A stretch of DNA of 9,067 nt from Victivallales bacterium. GTDB taxonomy: Bacteria > Verrucomicrobiota > Lentisphaeria > Oligosphaerales > Oligosphaeraceae. Made by a program: the position numbers and the translations under genes. Each line of letters opens with the position of its first letter. Positions within the stretch are counted from its first letter, which is position 1. This document shows, in pieces, positions 5,770 to 9,067 of this stretch. Under the pieces are notes generated by a model. It worked only from the letters and a program-made list of their open reading frames with translations. It had not been told where the DNA came from and did not search any database. The stretch is taken from positions 1-9,067 of the forward strand of contig JAGCTA010000337.1 in NCBI GenBank assembly GCA_017963875.1, read 5' to 3'.

Positions 5770-7536
5770 TTGGATAAGAAGGCAACAGGCGAATTGGTTT
5801 TGCATGGAACAGGGGTTTCCTCTGGGCTGGTTGTTGCCAAGGCCTATTGCGCAAGGCGGATGTCAGTCGAGGCATACGACCGCAAGATAACCGAAGAAGA
5901 AGTATCTGGCGAGATGAATCGCCTGGAACACGCTTTGGAAATGAGCAAGGCGCAACTTCGTGTGGTCGAAGCAGATATTGAGAAAAGTCTTGGCGATGAG
6001 CATTCGACGCTTTTTGACAGTTATCTGATGATTCTGGATGACCCGTCTCTCTCTGACCGCATGGAGCGGATCATGCGGGAGAAACTCATCTGCGCGGAGG
6101 CGACATGCAACATGGCCATGAGCCAGTTGATTGATGAACTGTCGAATAAATCAGATGATTATCTGCGTGAACGTGGAAAGGATCTTCAGCAGATTGGCGA
6201 GAGGATCATCCGCAATCTGCTTGGCGTTGAAGTGGATTTGAAGGTTTCAGAGATACCGAATGACTGTATTCTTGTCGCGGAGGAATTGACTCCTAGTGAA
6301 ACAGCCAGTCTGGATGGCATTCGGGTCCTTGCATTTGTGACCGCTGGAGGCAGCCGAACTTCCCACACGGCGATTCTGGCACGTGCCCTTGGCATTCCTG
6401 CAATTGTCGGCATTAAGGAGGGAGTCGGTGGCATTGAGACAGGTGATGAACTCGCATTGGACGGCGATACAGGCGATATTGTTGTCTGCCCCAGCAAGAA
6501 GACGAAGGAGGTCTTCGAGAAAAAGGCACGTGCTGCAGAAAAACTGGAAATGCAGTTACAGGAGGATAGCCAACGTCCTGTGGAGACGCTGGATGGCTAT
6601 CAGGCATGCCTTGTGGCAAATGTCGAACTTCCAGGGGAGGCTTTGTCGGTTCGGCGGAAATACAATGTCGGCATTGGGTTGTTCCGCACGGAGTTTTTGT
6701 TCATCAACGGCATGAATCTCCAGAACGAGGAAGAACAGTTTCATGCGTACAAGGCCACGGTTGAGGCAGTGAAGCCATATTCCGTGATTTTCAGGACGCT
6801 GGATATAGGTGGGGACAAGTTCCTGAACCAGTTGAATCTGCCTCATGAACTGAATCCGTTCATGGGAATGCGCGCCATCCGCTTTTCCTTGAGTCAGCCT
6901 GAGATTTTCAAAGTTCAACTTCGTGCGATTCTGCGTGCCAGCGCATTCGGGAAAGTCAGGATGATGTTTCCGATGATCAGCACTTACGATGAACTTGACA
7001 GTGCGTTGAAGATATTGGATGAAGTCAAACTTGAGTTGAGATGCAAGAGGATTCCATTCAATGACGATATGGATGTCGGCTGCATGATCGAAGTTCCCTC
7101 AGCGGCCCGAATAGCAGACAAACTGCTTCGACGGCTGACATTCTTTAGCCTCGGTACCAACGACTTGGTGCAGTATTCTCTGGCCGTTGACCGCCTGAAT
7201 CCCACGATAGGCCATCTTTACCAGCCAGCCAATCCTGCGATCATACGGATGATGAAGGATGTGGTAGACATCGCTACGGATAAGGGCCGCTGGGTGAGTG
7301 TCTGCGGGGAGATGGCGGGCGATTTCCATTATACTCCTTTGATTTTGGGATTGGGAATCCATGAACTCAGCATGAGCCCAGTTTCCTTGCCAAAGGTCCA
7401 CAAGGTCATTCGCTGCATTAAAATGTATGAGGCGGAACAACTTGTGGATTATGCTCTTGGATGCGACACATGCAGGGAGGTCCAGAACGCGTGTCAGGAG
7501 TTGATCAATAGATCATGCGCGGAACTGAATGGATAG
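5770..7536 (+). CDS. ptsI: Phosphoenolpyruvate--protein phosphotransferase (PTS enzyme I)
   Basis: Autophosphorylates from phosphoenolpyruvate and transfers the phosphate to HPr in the cytoplasm. The 588 residues are the usual length. An N-terminal HPr-binding and swivelling domain contains DEHSTLFDSYLMILDDP (76-92) and the active-site segment GGSRTSHTAILAR (193-205) with phospho-accepting His199. The C-terminal PEP-binding barrel shows NVGIGLFRTEFLF (299-311), FRTLDIGGDK (341-350), NPFMGMRAIRFSL (362-374), MIEVPSAA (439-446), GTNDLVQYSLAVDR (462-475) and CGEMAGD (512-518) with the catalytic Cys512. All key residues are present, so the enzyme should be active. Numbering is from TTG 5770, the GTG at 5752 would add six residues. 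The gene is 4 nt from ptsH and is almost certainly co-transcribed with it. No EII gene follows in the window. Confidence 0.96.
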   Translation: MDKKATGELVLHGTGVSSGLVVAKAYCARRMSVEAYDRKITEEEVSGEMNRLEHALEMSKAQLRVVEADIEKSLGDEHSTLFDSYLMILDDPSLSDRMERIMREKLICAEATCNMAMSQLIDELSNKSDDYLRERGKDLQQIGERIIRNLLGVEVDLKVSEIPNDCILVAEELTPSETASLDGIRVLAFVTAGGSRTSHTAILARALGIPAIVGIKEGVGGIETGDELALDGDTGDIVVCPSKKTKEVFEKKARAAEKLEMQLQEDSQRPVETLDGYQACLVANVELPGEALSVRRKYNVGIGLFRTEFLFINGMNLQNEEEQFHAYKATVEAVKPYSVIFRTLDIGGDKFLNQLNLPHELNPFMGMRAIRFSLSQPEIFKVQLRAILRASAFGKVRMMFPMISTYDELDSALKILDEVKLELRCKRIPFNDDMDVGCMIEVPSAARIADKLLRRLTFFSLGTNDLVQYSLAVDRLNPTIGHLYQPANPAIIRMMKDVVDIATDKGRWVSVCGEMAGDFHYTPLILGLGIHELSMSPVSLPKVHKVIRCIKMYEAEQLVDYALGCDTCREVQNACQELINRSCAELNG

Positions 7537-7553
7537 GGGAGGCGTGACGGGGG

Positions 7554-7595
7554 ATGGATGAAATGATGAATTGGATTGAAACTTTTTTTGAATAA
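7554..7595 (+). CDS. Doubtful 13-codon ORF between ptsI and the symporter
   Basis: ATG 7554 opens a frame for MDEMMNWIETFFE and a stop. GGAGG (7538-7542) lies 11 nt upstream, just after the ptsI stop. The peptide is acidic and amphipathic, with no membrane span. Some solute symporters have tiny accessory proteins encoded next to them, but those are normally membrane-spanning and longer. Chance is quite possible in an 81-nt gap. Confidence 0.15.
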   Translation: MDEMMNWIETFFE

Positions 7596-7617
7596 AACAA
7601 AAAACAAGAGGTGATTT

Positions 7618-9067
7618 ATGGCTTGGTATGATTGGCTGATTCTTGTTCTTCCTGTGATGTTCGTCATGTACATGGGTTGGTTCAGCAGACGGTATATCCG
7701 CAGCGTTTCGGACTATCTTTCGGCAGGGCGAATTTGCGGACGATACGTTATCTGCGTGGGTGATGTCGCGAACGCGCTTTCAATTCTCGGTGTCGTCACG
7801 TACATTGAAATGCATTACAAGACAGGATTTTCGGTCGGTTTCTGGAGTGCCATTCTTTCTCCTCTTGGAATTATCTTGGGTTTGACAGGATGGTGTTCGT
7901 ACCGTTTCCGCGAGACAAAGGCGATGAGCCTTGGTCAGTTCCTTGAAATGCGCTACAGCAGAAAGTTCCGTATTGCTGCTGCTGGTCTTCGGTCGTTGTC
8001 TGAAATGCTTGCAAACATGATCATGCCTGCGATTGCGGCCCGTTTCTTCATCCAGATCATCGGATTGCCAGATTACATTAACATCTTTGGCCTTCAGATT
8101 TCCACATTCGTTGTGCTCGTCATCCTTTTCCTGACCCTTGCCATTACATTGATCTGCTGGGGTGGAACGCTCTGTCTTGTCGTGACGGATACGATTCAAG
8201 GCATGTTTATGTACCCAATCCTTGCATTGTTCGTTATTTTCATCCTGTACAAGTTCTCGCTGACGAAAGAAGTGATGCCCGTGATGATGGACCGTGTGCC
8301 AGGTGAAAGTTTCCTGAATCCGTATGATATCAGCAAGTTGCGTGACTTCAACCTCTTCTCGTTGGTGATTGTCGCTGTATATACGACAATCATGAACCGT
8401 GCCAATTGGATTGGCGCGGGTTATACGACTGCTGCCAAGACGCCTCAGGAACAGAAGATGGCGAATCTGCTCGGCACATGGCGCGGGGCCATTATCTCCA
8501 TGTTCTATGTCCTTATTGCCTGTGCGCTTATCACTTTCCTCAACCATAAGAACTTTGCGGAAGACGCGAACATCGTCAGGCATAATCTTGCTACTCGAGT
8601 CGCGGACGATGTTTTGAAAGACAATCCGAGACAGCGCGACATGCTGAAGGAAAAGATCAAGGCGATTCCGCCACTGGTCCATGAAATCGGCGTCGATAAG
8701 CCATTGTCACAGACGGAAAACCTTGATGCGACGTTCCTTCAGGAAATCCATACGGCACTGAAGGACGATGCTCGCCAGATAACCGAAAAGCGTTTGGAAG
8801 GCAAAGAGATTTCCGAGGAGGACAAGAAAAAGGAAATTATTGATGCGGAAGGAAAGGCCAATGACCTCTTCCAGCAGTGTCGCACGCTGTTCCACCAGTT
8901 GACGATTTCAGTCACCATGAGGCAGTTGCTGCCTGGTGGTCTTTTCGGTCTTTTCTGCCTGCTGATGTTCCTGGCGATGATTTCGACTGATGATACGCGA
9001 ATTTACAGTGCAGCGCTGACCATCGCGCAGGATGTCGTCCTGCCGCTTAAGAAGAAGCCCTTTACGC
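7618..9067 (+). CDS. Sodium:solute symporter family (SSS/SLC5) protein, 3' end beyond window
   Basis: Predicted inner-membrane transporter coupling Na+ (or H+) entry to uptake of a sugar, amino acid or carboxylate. The substrate cannot be read from sequence. The 483 codons present start at ATG 7618 with AGAGGTG 4 nt upstream, and the frame stays open to the window edge. Hydrophobic helices begin WYDWLILVLPVMFVMYMGW (3-21). SDYLSAGR (31-38) and MSLGQFLEMRYSRKFR (103-118) are family landmarks, and further helices lie at about 75-92, 161-181, 188-211, 245-259 and 288-307. Residues about 311-428 are a long, charged, helix-rich insert between membrane segments. The membrane part resumes with MRQLLPGGLFGLF (434-446) and AMISTDDTRIYSAAL (453-467). 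No terminator was seen between ptsI and this gene, so read-through is possible. Functional linkage to the PTS is unproven. Confidence 0.92.
   Translation, partial: MAWYDWLILVLPVMFVMYMGWFSRRYIRSVSDYLSAGRICGRYVICVGDVANALSILGVVTYIEMHYKTGFSVGFWSAILSPLGIILGLTGWCSYRFRETKAMSLGQFLEMRYSRKFRIAAAGLRSLSEMLANMIMPAIAARFFIQIIGLPDYINIFGLQISTFVVLVILFLTLAITLICWGGTLCLVVTDTIQGMFMYPILALFVIFILYKFSLTKEVMPVMMDRVPGESFLNPYDISKLRDFNLFSLVIVAVYTTIMNRANWIGAGYTTAAKTPQEQKMANLLGTWRGAIISMFYVLIACALITFLNHKNFAEDANIVRHNLATRVADDVLKDNPRQRDMLKEKIKAIPPLVHEIGVDKPLSQTENLDATFLQEIHTALKDDARQITEKRLEGKEISEEDKKKEIIDAEGKANDLFQQCRTLFHQLTISVTMRQLLPGGLFGLFCLLMFLAMISTDDTRIYSAALTIAQDVVLPLKKKPFT

Noticed and set aside
7780..8682. 300-codon minus-strand frame opposite the symporter
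   Set aside because: The product is rich in His, Arg and Asp, as expected from antisense reading of membrane-protein codons. The plus-strand frame is a recognisable transporter that simply lacks a stop because the window ends.

Overview
The window looks like chromosomal DNA of a Gram-negative, probably gut- or marine-type member of the PVC group. Lentisphaerae/Victivallales is my best guess. It rests on three things: a GH78-type rhamnosidase, a sodium:solute symporter with a large charged insert, and an unusual aspartokinase type. This is pattern recognition from memory, not a database result. GC content is moderate and coding density is high. No tRNA, rRNA, CRISPR array, phage gene or transposase gene was seen.

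Left half (about 1-5300): four genes on the minus strand, read from right to left. They are an aspartokinase of the ectoine-cluster-like type (5189-3777), a small RluA-family pseudouridine synthase 12 nt downstream (3764-3111), phenylalanyl-tRNA synthetase alpha subunit pheS (2872-1829), and a compact cytoplasmic GH78 alpha-L-rhamnosidase-like hydrolase (1801-200) that starts 27 nt after pheS. pheT is not next to pheS. The pseudouridine synthase and pheS are separated by a 175-bp non-coding element (2930-3104) with 11-bp perfect terminal inverted repeats and several internal hairpins whose minus-strand loops are C-GAA-G. One end of this element recurs, at about 85% identity over 88 nt, directly after the stop codon of the rhamnosidase gene (115-202). 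These repeats are the most interesting non-genic signal in the window.

Middle (about 5190-5480): a divergent intergenic region. It holds a possible aspartokinase promoter, a leader with two perfect hairpins, and a good candidate promoter for the rightward genes. A short out-of-frame ORF with a strong ribosome binding site precedes and overlaps the HPr start.

Right half (about 5441-9067): ptsH (HPr, with an altered active-site neighbourhood) and ptsI (enzyme I, probably TTG-initiated) are 4 nt apart. A sodium:solute symporter follows on the same strand and runs off the window end. HPr and EI form the phosphoenolpyruvate-to-HPr relay of the phosphotransferase system. No sugar-specific EII gene is present here, so whether the relay drives sugar uptake or mainly regulation cannot be decided.

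I found no strong case for a wholly new multi-gene system. The best candidates for follow-up are the inverted-repeat element family, the overlapping ORF ahead of ptsH, and the non-canonical HPr active site.
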